In this document: positions 41,001-50,189 of the stretch, piece after piece
Numbering within the stretch: the stretch's first letter is position 1
Layout: every line of letters begins with the position of its first letter
Source: CAWJTV01 sp963845695
GTDB lineage: Bacteria > Planctomycetota > Planctomycetia > Isosphaerales > Isosphaeraceae
Direction of reading: 5' to 3'
Length of the DNA stretch: 64,000 nucleotides
Assembly (NCBI GenBank): GCA_963845695.1
Contig: CAWJTQ010000002.1
Span: 434,001-498,000 of the forward strand
Notes under the pieces: model-generated
What the model was told of the DNA's origin: nothing
Databases searched by the model: none
The model's input: only the letters and a program-made list of their open reading frames with translations
Translations under genes and position numbers: made by a program

Positions 41001-41139
41001 GGAGGACGGCAAAGAAGTAGACGAGAATCGGTGTCCCCGCCCCGGACCGGATCTCCGGGATGGCCATCACCGCCGCCCCCAGGATCAGGACGAGCACGGC
41101 GAACCCATAGCGTCGGATCCGGTCGGAGGTTGTCCTCAT
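38084..41139 (-). CDS. Multi-PAS sensor histidine kinase, two frameshifts
   Basis: About 1018 codons from ATG 41139. Order: DUF4118-type membrane domain (LVLILGAAVMAIPEI and following helices), four PAS domains (starting near TSIGDAVISTDA, VESSADAILSED, FGPIFVWELEGG and GSWELDVEDSS), a GAF domain (PYWTGGIAVYDFE), HisKA_3 (ARELHDEVGQSLTAVK) and HATPase (IAQEALTNAIKHAG, DDGTGFD). Frames must be joined near 40050 and 39240. Each PAS may bind its own ligand. It phosphorylates the overlapping NarL-type regulator. Confidence 0.85.
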
Positions 41140-41748
41140 GGCTGAGCTTTCCACCAACCATCAACACATGCCGACGTTCGCTCCTCCTGACGCGTCGCTG
41201 ACCTCTGCCGATGGGAGGCGTTCTCGAGACCGATGACTCTCTGGAATCTCTCTCCCGGGGGTACGAGCGATCTTCCGGATGCCCTCGATGGCTCCAGGCC
41301 GCTCCTCGCGATGACCTCACCCCATCCTGATGCGAGTCCTGAGGAGACGACGTTGGCCGGGAAGGCGGCCTTCACCACAGCCCAGGTCAGCCCAGTTCCC
41401 AAGCCTCCAACCCTCAATCGAAGACTGTTCCTAGTATAGCCGAGTCCGTCGGGCCTTCAAGCCAATTTAACAGGGTTTTCTAGATCGTTCTTCCCTAAAT
41501 CTCTACCTCGAGCGCGTTTGCGCCTCGAATGCGAGGATCCTTCGTTGCACGGGCCGTCCTGGGCCCTGAATCGAGACTCGCGCGAGTCCCAATGGCCTCC
41601 GAGCCCAATGGCGAACGAGGGTGGTCCCTGATGCCGCCGGCACGCGACCCGCGACCGAGGATTCCGGCGATCGGTTTACAACGTCCTGCCGCAAGGCTAT
41701 GATCTTCGATGCTTTGCGTCCCGAGTGCACGACCTCTTCGAGCGGCCG
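41140..41748. other. Divergent intergenic region
   Basis: About 610 bp between the histidine kinase (minus) and an MFS gene (plus). Promoters for both must lie here. I see no gene or strong repeat. Confidence 0.5.
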
Positions 41749-43098
41749 ATGAAAGATAACTTCCCGGAAGACCTCGCCGTCGCGACCACCGACCTGGATG
41801 ATGACTTCGAGCAAGGCCAGCCGACGCGGGTCCGTTACCAGGTGCTCGTGGCAGCGTGCAGCCTGGCCGTCATTACTTATATCCACCGGGTTGGATTCGG
41901 AACGGCTGCGGCCGAGCTCAAGACGCCGCTGGGTCTGAGCGACACGCAGATTAGCCGACTGATGGCGGCATTCATGGTCGGCTACGGCATCTTCGAGATG
42001 CCCTGGGGTTTCCTGGGTGATCGGTTTGGCGTGCGGAACGTCCTGGCCGCGATCATTCTTGGCGGCTCGATACTCACCGCCTCTTTGGCTCTCGTGGGGC
42101 TGCTGCCGAACGAAGTGGTCGTGATCTTCGCGTTCCTCTTGGTGCTCCGGTTCTTGTTTGGAGCCCTCCAGGCGGGGACGTTTCCGGTGATCTCACGGAT
42201 GACGGCCGACTGGATGCCAACCACTGAGCGGGGCTCGGCTCAGGGGGCGGTCTGGATGTCCAGCCGGCTCGGCGGATTCATCGCTCCGCTGCTCATCGTC
42301 TGGCTGTTCAAGGCGATGGGTGACTGGAAGATTTCACTGGTGCTGGTGGCCAGTTTGGGCCTCCTCTGGTGCCTGGTATTCTGGCCATGGTTCCGCAACC
42401 GCCCGGAGCAGATGCCGCAGGTTAATCGGCAGGAGCAGAAGTTGATCGCAGCCGGCCGGTCCGTTCAGGCCGAGCACGGCCACGGGCCGGTGCCCTGGGC
42501 TCGGATGCTGCGGTCGCCGAGCGTCTGGGCTCTTTGCTGGATGTACGGCTTCCTGGGCTTCAGCGGCAATTTCTATATCGCGCTGCTGCCGACTTACTTG
42601 AAGATCCACCGTCACCTCGATTCGACGACGATGGGCTGGCTGTCGGGGTTGCCCTTCGCCTTTGGGGTGGTCGCGTGCTTCGTGGGCGGGTGGTTCTCCG
42701 ATGCGATCATCCGACGGTGGGGAAAGCGCTGGGGCCGTCGGATCGTCGGCGCGACGGGCCTGACGGTGGCGGGCCTGGCGATCCTCGCCGTGCCGTTTGT
42801 CGATGATGTCCCGGCCCTGGGTTTCCTGCTCGTTCTCACCTTCTTCGGCAATGATCTGGCGATGGCACCGGCCTGGGCGGCCGCCGCGGACATCGGCGAA
42901 CGTTACACGGGAGTCCTCTCCGGCGCCATGAATATGATGGCCAGCTTCATGGCGGCCGTCGAGGTTCTCATCGTCGGCCAGTTCTTCGAGGATCAGAACC
43001 TGGTCGCACCCTTCATCATCCTGGCGGTCAGCTACGGCCTGGGGGTTCTGTGCTGGATCGGGGTTGATGTCAGGAAAACGCTGGCGGAAACCGATTGA
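41749..43098 (+). CDS. MFS transporter
   Basis: 449 residues from ATG 41749; GTG 41725 is an alternative start. Twelve membrane segments can be laid out. The loop motif GFLGDRFGVRNV matches the MFS GxxxDRxGxR signature, and a repeat of it occurs in the second half (VGGWFSDAIIRRWGKR). The first helix has AVITYIHRVGFGTAA, reminiscent of the ACS (anion:cation symporter) subfamily. The frame is unbroken. Substrate is unknown. It converges on the secreted protein gene downstream. Confidence 0.8.
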   Translation: MKDNFPEDLAVATTDLDDDFEQGQPTRVRYQVLVAACSLAVITYIHRVGFGTAAAELKTPLGLSDTQISRLMAAFMVGYGIFEMPWGFLGDRFGVRNVLAAIILGGSILTASLALVGLLPNEVVVIFAFLLVLRFLFGALQAGTFPVISRMTADWMPTTERGSAQGAVWMSSRLGGFIAPLLIVWLFKAMGDWKISLVLVASLGLLWCLVFWPWFRNRPEQMPQVNRQEQKLIAAGRSVQAEHGHGPVPWARMLRSPSVWALCWMYGFLGFSGNFYIALLPTYLKIHRHLDSTTMGWLSGLPFAFGVVACFVGGWFSDAIIRRWGKRWGRRIVGATGLTVAGLAILAVPFVDDVPALGFLLVLTFFGNDLAMAPAWAAAADIGERYTGVLSGAMNMMASFMAAVEVLIVGQFFEDQNLVAPFIILAVSYGLGVLCWIGVDVRKTLAETD

Positions 43099-43131
43099 CC
43101 TTGCCAGCGGCGACTTCTCCGCTGGCTGGAT

Positions 43132-45315
43132 TCAGCGCGGCTCGACGGAACCCAGGTTGGTGACCTGCGGCACGGTGTTCCCAGCCGATGCGGTGTTTGC
43201 GGTCGGGGTCGGGCCAGCCGCGGTTCGGACCAGATTGATGCGCATCCATCCCGAGGGATCCAGAGGCGAGACATCCTGGATCGCAAATCCCGGCAGCTTG
43301 AGCTGGTCGAGAGCCACGTCGATCTTCTGGCTACGGATCTTGGCGCCCATGGCTCCCATGACGAACGCGCTGGTGAACCGGGTCAGGGGTGTCCCCTTGT
43401 TTTCGTCGTCGTTGATGGCGATGACCTCGGCATTGGTGCCCGGGCTGAATTCCTCGATCTTGCCGCGGACTCTCAGGGCGCCCGGCGACGCGGTGTCGAG
43501 CTGGTACGAGACAGCGACCTCGGCGAGGGGCACCTTGATCCGGAGGACCTGCGCCTGGACGCCGATCATGTTTCCGCCGGAATTCGCGTCGGGCGCGGGG
43601 ACCTCGATCTGAAGGTCGTGGATGAGGGCGACGAGGAAGCCGCGCGCGTCGGAGCTGAACTCGGGAGGTTGCTGCGGGCGAAGGACCCGGATGGCCGACA
43701 CGCGCGGGTCCTTGGCTTTGCGGGCCGCGTCCACGGCTTTGAGGTAGGTCGCGAAGTCGGCGTTCTGCGTGACCGAGACCGCGTCGTGCGGGGGAGTGCC
43801 GGGCGGCACGGCCTTGGTAACGATCAGGAGGTTCTCGACCGATTTGATCTTGTCCTGGAGCCAGAACCCGCTGGCCGCACTGGTCAGGAGCGAGCCCAGG
43901 TGAAGGTCGGCCGTGACGCCCTGATCGATCGTCGTGGCGAGTTTGGGGGGCTGGGGCGTGTCGGCACCCAATTGGTTCGGTGCGCCGCGCCACTGAAACA
44001 GTCCCCCGACGAAGACGGCTCCGGGCCGCGACCGCATCGAGAGGTGCGTGATCAGAAAATCGCGGATGGCGGCGGTGTCGTTTCCGATCAGGTACTTGGA
44101 CTTGAGGTCGGCATTCCGCTTCGCGGTTTCGGCGGCAATGCGCTCCTGGGTCTCTTCCGCGGACTCAACAGGGATCTGCTCCTGGAACTTAGGAAGTGCT
44201 CCTTCATAGACCTTGTCCGTGATCCGCTGCTTGTCCATCCCGATCAGTCCGGCGACCATCCGGCCGAAGCCGCCCCCGGCCTCGGGCACGGAACCCACGG
44301 CCGCGTTGATATTGTGGGTCGCCGAGGGGATGAGCGTGAGTCCCGAGGGCCTCAGGACCGTGGTAATAGTCAGATTGGACCAGTCATACGTCGTGGCGCT
44401 GAACTCGTAGAGCTTCGCGGCTCGACGGCCTTGCGGATCTTCGGCGATCTGTTGCTGGAAGTCCCAGATCGGCGTCACGCTGACCATCGACTGGCTATTG
44501 TAGAAGGCGATGCCGTCGTCGCTGGGCAAGAGGCCGAAACCCGTCTTGGGACCGGCGGTCACCATCGACGTATAGCCTTTGCGGGTGACGGGCCCCGTCT
44601 GAACCAGGGTGGCATCGAACACTGGTGCGACCGTGGCCACGTCGGCGGCGATGTCCAGGTTGGGCCGGTTGAACAGGTCGTTGACCGCTGCGGATAGCTC
44701 CAGCGACGGCTGCCACGACCATCCCTGATTCTGCTGATTCAGCCCGCGGAGCGACTCGTGGATTTGATGGAGGGCTTTCTGTCGCTGAGAGACCGAGTCG
44801 GCGGCGTCATAGTCGCGCAAGGCATTGCCCAGGTCGTTGCGGACGAACTCCAACCACCGCGACCGGTTCGCCTGAACGCTCGAAATCGTCGAGGTGGGTA
44901 GGGCCTGCACCGTCTCGCTCAATCGCTGACGAGCCCAGGCCAGGCGGACCCGCGGCCGCAGCCATTGCCGCACTTCCTCTCGCAAGTTCGCCGCCGGCGC
45001 CCAGGACACGGTCCCCAGCGCGACCGAGATCTCGTACACCCGATTCAGCGCCGTCAGACGGTCCGGATCACTCTCGGCCTTGGCATAAGATCGGAGGTTC
45101 TGGAGCAGGGCGTCGAACAACGCGTTCCAACCATCGGCATTCGGCTCAACCGGCGCACCGGGCTTCGCCCACGCCTGGCGGATGGACTCGATCGTCCGCT
45201 CGACACCCACATAAGTCGGCGCCGCGGGCGCCGCTTGCACAACCCGGCCCGTCAGCACCAGTCCTACGGTCCCGATCATCCCCAACACCGTTGCCAGCCT
45301 CATCATCCGTCGCAT
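43132..45315 (-). CDS. Large secreted protein of unknown function
   Basis: 727 residues with a signal peptide (LATVLGMIGTVGLVLTG, cleavage near VQAAPAA). The first ~200 residues are helical; the remainder is mixed with repeated Gly/Pro turns. No enzyme motif is recognised. The C-terminus is Thr/Ala/Pro-rich. The frame is intact over 2.2 kb. The protein is probably periplasmic or on the cell surface, as for many planctomycete proteins of this size. Confidence 0.65.
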   Translation of the reverse strand: MRRMMRLATVLGMIGTVGLVLTGRVVQAAPAAPTYVGVERTIESIRQAWAKPGAPVEPNADGWNALFDALLQNLRSYAKAESDPDRLTALNRVYEISVALGTVSWAPAANLREEVRQWLRPRVRLAWARQRLSETVQALPTSTISSVQANRSRWLEFVRNDLGNALRDYDAADSVSQRQKALHQIHESLRGLNQQNQGWSWQPSLELSAAVNDLFNRPNLDIAADVATVAPVFDATLVQTGPVTRKGYTSMVTAGPKTGFGLLPSDDGIAFYNSQSMVSVTPIWDFQQQIAEDPQGRRAAKLYEFSATTYDWSNLTITTVLRPSGLTLIPSATHNINAAVGSVPEAGGGFGRMVAGLIGMDKQRITDKVYEGALPKFQEQIPVESAEETQERIAAETAKRNADLKSKYLIGNDTAAIRDFLITHLSMRSRPGAVFVGGLFQWRGAPNQLGADTPQPPKLATTIDQGVTADLHLGSLLTSAASGFWLQDKIKSVENLLIVTKAVPPGTPPHDAVSVTQNADFATYLKAVDAARKAKDPRVSAIRVLRPQQPPEFSSDARGFLVALIHDLQIEVPAPDANSGGNMIGVQAQVLRIKVPLAEVAVSYQLDTASPGALRVRGKIEEFSPGTNAEVIAINDDENKGTPLTRFTSAFVMGAMGAKIRSQKIDVALDQLKLPGFAIQDVSPLDPSGWMRINLVRTAAGPTPTANTASAGNTVPQVTNLGSVEPR

Positions 45316-45688
45316 GCTTCGTCTCCGTGGTCCGGCTGTCGCTCAAGCCGTCAACTCGGTTTCCCTTTCCATCGTCCTCTCAGACTCTTCAAGTGATGTC
45401 CGATTCCGAGATTCGCTCGGAATTGGGCTATTCTCCTCGCATGTCCCAAAATCACAATGGGACTTGGGAGAATCGGGCAGACGGTACTTCGTGCATAATC
45501 GATGCCGCTGGTCCACAAGACAGCGGCCGGCTTGTCATGTTACAATCGCTGGCAGTCCCGTGTCGGCCAATCGTTTCATCCCTTCAGGATCTCGAACACG
45601 CGCCGATCGCATGCGAACTCATCGATCGTCCGATCTATCAATCATCGAATCATCGTCTGAACTGAGAACAGACCAGGAGGAACCGCTC
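45316..45688. other. Divergent intergenic region
   Basis: 373 bp between the two secreted-protein genes. An AGGAGG ribosome-binding site near 45676 sets the start of the plus-strand gene. Promoters for both directions are expected here. Confidence 0.5.
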
Positions 45689-47740
45689 ATGTGCCATAGG
45701 TGTGCGACGCGACGAACGGCGTCGATCCACTGGGTGTGCGCGATGGGGGTGGTCGTGACAGCGCTCGCGGCCTCGGGTTGCGATTCTGACCTCTCGTCCT
45801 CAACGAGGACGAACCGGACGTCACCGGGCGTCTCGGCGACCGAAAAGACCATTTCGGCGGGGGTTGGCAAGCTCACCGATGTGGCGCCCACCCGTCCGCT
45901 CGATGGGAAGAAGAGCTCGTCGATTGCGGGAGATCGGATCCAGACTTTCGCTCCGATCGTGATGAGCAAGCAGACGGAGTCGAGCCCGTTCCGCTTCGCC
46001 GAGATCGCCAAGGAAGCCGGGTTGGACTTCGTTCACTTCTCGGGCATGACCGAGGAGAAACACTTCCCCACGGCCAACGGCTCTGGCGTCGCGGTGTTCG
46101 ATTACGACAACGACGGACTGCTTGACATCTACTTTGCCACCGCCACGCTCCTACCCCTGGGCACGGCCGTGAAGGGCCCGAACCGGCTGTTCAAGAACCT
46201 GGGCAGCGACCGCTTCAAGGACATGACCGAGGCGTCCGGGCTGGGCTATCGCGGCTTCTGCCACGGGATCATCGCTGGGGACCTCGACAACGACGGCGAC
46301 CAGGACGTCTTCCTCTGCAACTATGGCAGCAACGTCCTGTACCTCAACAACGGCGACGGCACCTTCAAGGACATCAGCAAGTCCGCCGGGGTCGACGCGC
46401 CGAACTGGTCGTCCGGGGGCGCGATGCTCGATTACGACAACGATGGATATCTCGACATCTACGTGAGCAACTATGGCGCTTGGAAATACCCCGAAGACCA
46501 TCAGCGGGTGGGCGATTCGGAGAAGAAGGTGTGGCTCTACGCCTCGCCGCGGACGATCAAGACGACCCGGCACCTCTTCTATCACAACAACGGCAACCTG
46601 ACGTTTACCGACGTTCACAAGCGTGTCATCACCATCGAAGAGGAAGTAGAAGAACCCGCAAAAAAGGACAAGCAGAAGTTACGCGTACCGAATCTCAAGC
46701 GCGACGACGGCCATGGGTTCGGCGTGGTGGCGGCCGACGTCAACGATGATGGGCTGATCGACCTGTACGTCGCCAACGACATGAACCCGAATTTCCTGTT
46801 CCTGAACCGTGGCGACGGGACCTTCGACGACGCCACCGATTCGTCGGGAGCGGCCTACGACGTCAACGGCCAGGCGCAGTCGGGGATGGGAGTTGACGCC
46901 GAGGATGTCGACGGCGACGGCCTCCCGGAGCTGTTCGTCACCAACTTCGCGAACGAGTACAACACGCTCTACCAGAACTTCGGCAAGGGGGTGTTCTTCG
47001 ACAATACGGCCTTCTTCGGTCTGGCCGCCGACTCGATGCCATGGGTCGCCTGGGGCTGCGCTTTGGCGGACTTCGACAATGACGGCTGGCCGGATTGTTT
47101 CGTGGCCAACGGACACGTGGACAACAACCGCAAGATGCTGGACCAGCCGGTCGATTACGAGGAGATCCCGCTCCTGTTCCGCAACGTCAAGGAGAAGTCG
47201 GGGCGACGGTTCCGGCTGGCGACCCGAGACGCCGGCACGTACTTCGACACCAAGCACGTGGCCCGGGGCGCGGCCTTCGGCGATCTCGACAACGACGGCG
47301 ACATCGACATCGTCGTCAACCACAAGGACGGCGCCCCGGCCCTGCTCCGCAACGACACCAAGTCGGGCAACCATTGGATTCGATTTTCCCTCCAGGGAAC
47401 CAGAAGCAACCGCGACGCCATCGGCGCCAAGCTTGAGATCATGACCGCCGAGCCGGCGGTCATCCGCACACCGGACGGGAAAGAGGAGATGAAGCCCGAA
47501 CGGACGATCCACCGCCAGCGCAAGGGCGGTTACAGTCTCCAGGGAACCAACGACCCGCGGGTCCTGGTCGGCGTTGGACCCGTGGATCAGGTCAAGAAGG
47601 TCGTGATCCGATGGCCGTCGGGCATCGTGACCAGGTTGGAGAACCTCAAGGTGGACCGGGAGTACAAGGTCGTCGAGCCCAAGGACGGGGTTCCCGAACC
47701 GGTGGTGAAAAAGCCGGCGGAAACCCCGGCGGCGAAGTAA
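45689..47740 (+). CDS. FG-GAP repeat / ASPIC-UnbV (CRTAC1-like) lipoprotein
   Basis: 683 residues from ATG 45689, chosen because AGGAGG lies ~8 bp upstream. The N-terminus ends in a lipobox-like VTALAASGC. At least seven calcium-binding-type loops follow (for example DYDNDGLLDIY, DLDNDGDQDVF, DVNDDGLIDLY, DFDNDGWPDCF), the integrin-like beta-propeller blades of FG-GAP repeats. The C-terminal ASPIC/UnbV domain begins at NHWIRFSLQGTRSNRDAIGA. Such proteins are surface-anchored and bind other molecules; a specific ligand is not known. A Pro/Lys-rich tail closes the protein. Very common in planctomycetes. Confidence 0.85.
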   Translation: MCHRCATRRTASIHWVCAMGVVVTALAASGCDSDLSSSTRTNRTSPGVSATEKTISAGVGKLTDVAPTRPLDGKKSSSIAGDRIQTFAPIVMSKQTESSPFRFAEIAKEAGLDFVHFSGMTEEKHFPTANGSGVAVFDYDNDGLLDIYFATATLLPLGTAVKGPNRLFKNLGSDRFKDMTEASGLGYRGFCHGIIAGDLDNDGDQDVFLCNYGSNVLYLNNGDGTFKDISKSAGVDAPNWSSGGAMLDYDNDGYLDIYVSNYGAWKYPEDHQRVGDSEKKVWLYASPRTIKTTRHLFYHNNGNLTFTDVHKRVITIEEEVEEPAKKDKQKLRVPNLKRDDGHGFGVVAADVNDDGLIDLYVANDMNPNFLFLNRGDGTFDDATDSSGAAYDVNGQAQSGMGVDAEDVDGDGLPELFVTNFANEYNTLYQNFGKGVFFDNTAFFGLAADSMPWVAWGCALADFDNDGWPDCFVANGHVDNNRKMLDQPVDYEEIPLLFRNVKEKSGRRFRLATRDAGTYFDTKHVARGAAFGDLDNDGDIDIVVNHKDGAPALLRNDTKSGNHWIRFSLQGTRSNRDAIGAKLEIMTAEPAVIRTPDGKEEMKPERTIHRQRKGGYSLQGTNDPRVLVGVGPVDQVKKVVIRWPSGIVTRLENLKVDREYKVVEPKDGVPEPVVKKPAETPAAK

Positions 47741-47940
47741 TCGACTGTTCCAAGAGCCCGTCTCGAGGAGGAAGGTCGATACGCCGAAGGCATCACCCAG
47801 CCAAGCCCAGGGTCGCGCAGCATCCTGGGAAGGCCTGGGTCCTAACAGAGTTACGGCGGCGCGTCGCGAAGTGGGTTGACCCGACTCTGGTGCGTCGTAA
47901 ACTGCTAGGGGTTGTCGCTCATGCCTGTCGAGGACTGAAG

Positions 47941-49215
47941 ATGATCCGCAAGGTCCGAGTCGAAAACTACAAGTCCATCCCGAGCCTCGCCTTGGATCTC
48001 GGACGTCTCACCGTCCTCATCGGTGCGAATGGCAGCGGCAAGAGTAATATCCTGGAGGCGATCGCGCTCGCCTCCGCCGCTGCGCAGAACAAATTGGACA
48101 ACGAGTTCCTTGTTTCTCGAGGTATTCGGGTGACCGAGACGCGCTTCATGCGCTCGGCGTTCGACGGGCTTCCCACGCATCGCGAAGTCATCGAAGTGTC
48201 ATTCCGAGAAGACACAAAGTTGACCTTCAAGCAGATGCTCAAGTCCAGCGCATCCATCAAGATATCGGCTGAGGGTGACGATAAAGTCGCATTCGATTGC
48301 GAACTGTTCGCGGACGAGACGGCGTCCTACCCCAAATGGGAGCAAGTGGCTCCGATACGAATGCAAGAGGTCACGCCCGCTCGGGAAACTGCGGATCCCG
48401 CCCCATATACTGAAGTACAGACCGAAATTCAAGAGCGTGCGATTGCTCAATTACTCGAGCGTTTGCGTACTGGCTTAGCCGGCACAAAGCATGGGCTCCT
48501 TGAGGATGTGATTGCTGAATTCGTCGAGCGTTTTTGGACGCGCGCAGCGGGCACGCTTCCTGGATTCCTCGTGTACGCACCCGAGAACTCCGCCCTCCGC
48601 ACTTTTCAGGCTGAAGGACAGATCCTCCCCCTCGGAATCCGGGGAGAAGGTCTATTCGCTCACCTGAAGGGCCTTGACTCGGCGTTGCACAGAGACCGCC
48701 TGGAAAGGATCAGGGAGACGTTGAAGCTGATCGATTGGTTTGAGACCTTCGTGATCCCTGAGAATCTCAGTCCAGGCGAGCGGACCATCAGGATTCAAGA
48801 TCGCTACCTCTCAGACGGGGCCCTGTTCGACCAGCGGAGCGCGAATGAGGGGTTCCTTTTCCTCCTCTTCTACCTCACGCTCTTCATCAGCCCGGAAACG
48901 CCAGCCTTCTTTTCGATCGACAACGTCGATACCTCTCTCAACCCCAAGCTGTGCATCGCTCTGTTACAACAACTTGCCATGCTTGCGAAAGAGTATGACA
49001 AGCAAGTGATTCTCACAACTCACAACCCGGCGGTTCTCGACGGTCTCGACCTCCACGACGAAGAACAGCGGCTGCTCGTGGTAGATCGTAACAAGAACGG
49101 TCATACCCGCGTCCGTCGCGTGGACCCGCCGAAGCCAAGTGCGGGTCAACTTCCGGTGAGCCTCTCAGAAGCCTTCATGCGCGGCTACATCGGCGGTCTG
49201 CCGAAGAACTTCTGA
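47941..49215 (+). CDS. AAA15/21 (OLD-like) ATPase of a two-gene system
   Basis: 424 residues from ATG 47941, with GAGG eight bases upstream. The ABC/SMC-type ATPase head is split by a helical insert. Walker A is GANGSGKS at residues 28-35. The Walker B region is FFSIDNVDTSLNP, with Asp327 followed by Asn328 in place of the usual Glu. The H-loop is ILTTHNPAVLD. The insert (residues ~100-250) is charged and has no TOPRIM domain. The next gene, 22 bp on, encodes a TOPRIM-like protein, so the OLD architecture seems split over two genes, as in PARIS-like defence systems. Confidence 0.75.
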   Translation: MIRKVRVENYKSIPSLALDLGRLTVLIGANGSGKSNILEAIALASAAAQNKLDNEFLVSRGIRVTETRFMRSAFDGLPTHREVIEVSFREDTKLTFKQMLKSSASIKISAEGDDKVAFDCELFADETASYPKWEQVAPIRMQEVTPARETADPAPYTEVQTEIQERAIAQLLERLRTGLAGTKHGLLEDVIAEFVERFWTRAAGTLPGFLVYAPENSALRTFQAEGQILPLGIRGEGLFAHLKGLDSALHRDRLERIRETLKLIDWFETFVIPENLSPGERTIRIQDRYLSDGALFDQRSANEGFLFLLFYLTLFISPETPAFFSIDNVDTSLNPKLCIALLQQLAMLAKEYDKQVILTTHNPAVLDGLDLHDEEQRLLVVDRNKNGHTRVRRVDPPKPSAGQLPVSLSEAFMRGYIGGLPKNF

Positions 49216-49237
49216 CCCCTCAGCGGTGAGGTGGAGT

Positions 49238-49969
49238 GTGCTCAAGTTCGCAATCATCGCCGAAGGTACTACCGATCAGTCGGTGATTGAGAACATACTC
49301 CTTGGCTATTTTGAGGACCAGGAAGACGAGCCGGACATTCGGTACATTCAGCCGCCTCGCCCCTTGACTGAAACGCCTGCTGGCTGGGGACACGTGTTCA
49401 AGAGCCTGGAGCGAAAGGATTACGAAGGCGCCCTTCAGTACAACGATTATCTCATCATCCACATCGACACGGACGTGCAAGAGGAACCTGGTTTCGATGT
49501 GCCGAGGCGAGAAAAAGGAAGGGAGCTTTCGGTGTCGGACCGAGTCGATCGTGTCATTACCAGACTCAAGCAGCACATCGACACAGGGTTCCATCAGGCC
49601 AACGCGCACCGAATTCTGTTCGCGATCGCAGTCGATACGATCGAGTGCTGGCTCCTGCCTTTGCTCTATGATAACAAGAAGGCCGCGAAGACCACGAGAT
49701 GCCTGGAATCGGCAAACCAGGCGTTACGAAAAGCGAACCGAGATGCACTTTCTGCTGACAGAAAGTTCCCACGGACATATGAAAAAGCATCGATCGGTTA
49801 CCGGAGGCGCAAGACGGTGATTGAGCTTCATGACAAGAACCCGAGCCTGGAACTCTTCATCAAGCAACTCGATACCTTGCGGAGCAGGTTAACCGCAACA
49901 GATCCCACCGCAACTCAAGTGTATGACAACGCTGCCCCTCCTGGTGAGGAGGCGAAGGGAGTAACGTGA
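49238..49969 (+). CDS. TOPRIM-like partner protein (DUF4276-like)
   Basis: 243 residues. GTG 49238 is preferred over GTG 49226 because GAGGTGGAG lies just before it. The start LKFAIIAEGTTDQSVIENIL puts Glu9 in the first TOPRIM motif, and DYLIIHIDTDVQ puts Asp77 and Asp79 in the DxD motif, so the metal-binding trio is present. A later DTIECWLLPLLY block is typical of DUF4276-like proteins. As partner of an OLD-like ATPase it may be a nuclease or effector released on phage sensing. That role is inferred from domain pairing. Confidence 0.6.
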   Translation: MLKFAIIAEGTTDQSVIENILLGYFEDQEDEPDIRYIQPPRPLTETPAGWGHVFKSLERKDYEGALQYNDYLIIHIDTDVQEEPGFDVPRREKGRELSVSDRVDRVITRLKQHIDTGFHQANAHRILFAIAVDTIECWLLPLLYDNKKAAKTTRCLESANQALRKANRDALSADRKFPRTYEKASIGYRRRKTVIELHDKNPSLELFIKQLDTLRSRLTATDPTATQVYDNAAPPGEEAKGVT

Positions 49970-50189
49970 GGCGAAAATGAAGAGAGTTGTATCCGGCGAT
50001 CCGGAACAGGCAACAACATCCTCCCACACGAGACCGGCCGGCCGGATACATCCTTTTTCAATGAGAGTCTGCGTCAATGACCGAACTGCTGTCCCCGCCT
50101 CGCCAGGATTCGATCGTGACTCTCGATCTGGCACACGATCGGCCACTTCGCCCTGGACTACCGGCCCTCGAATGCTGGCGACCAGCCGT

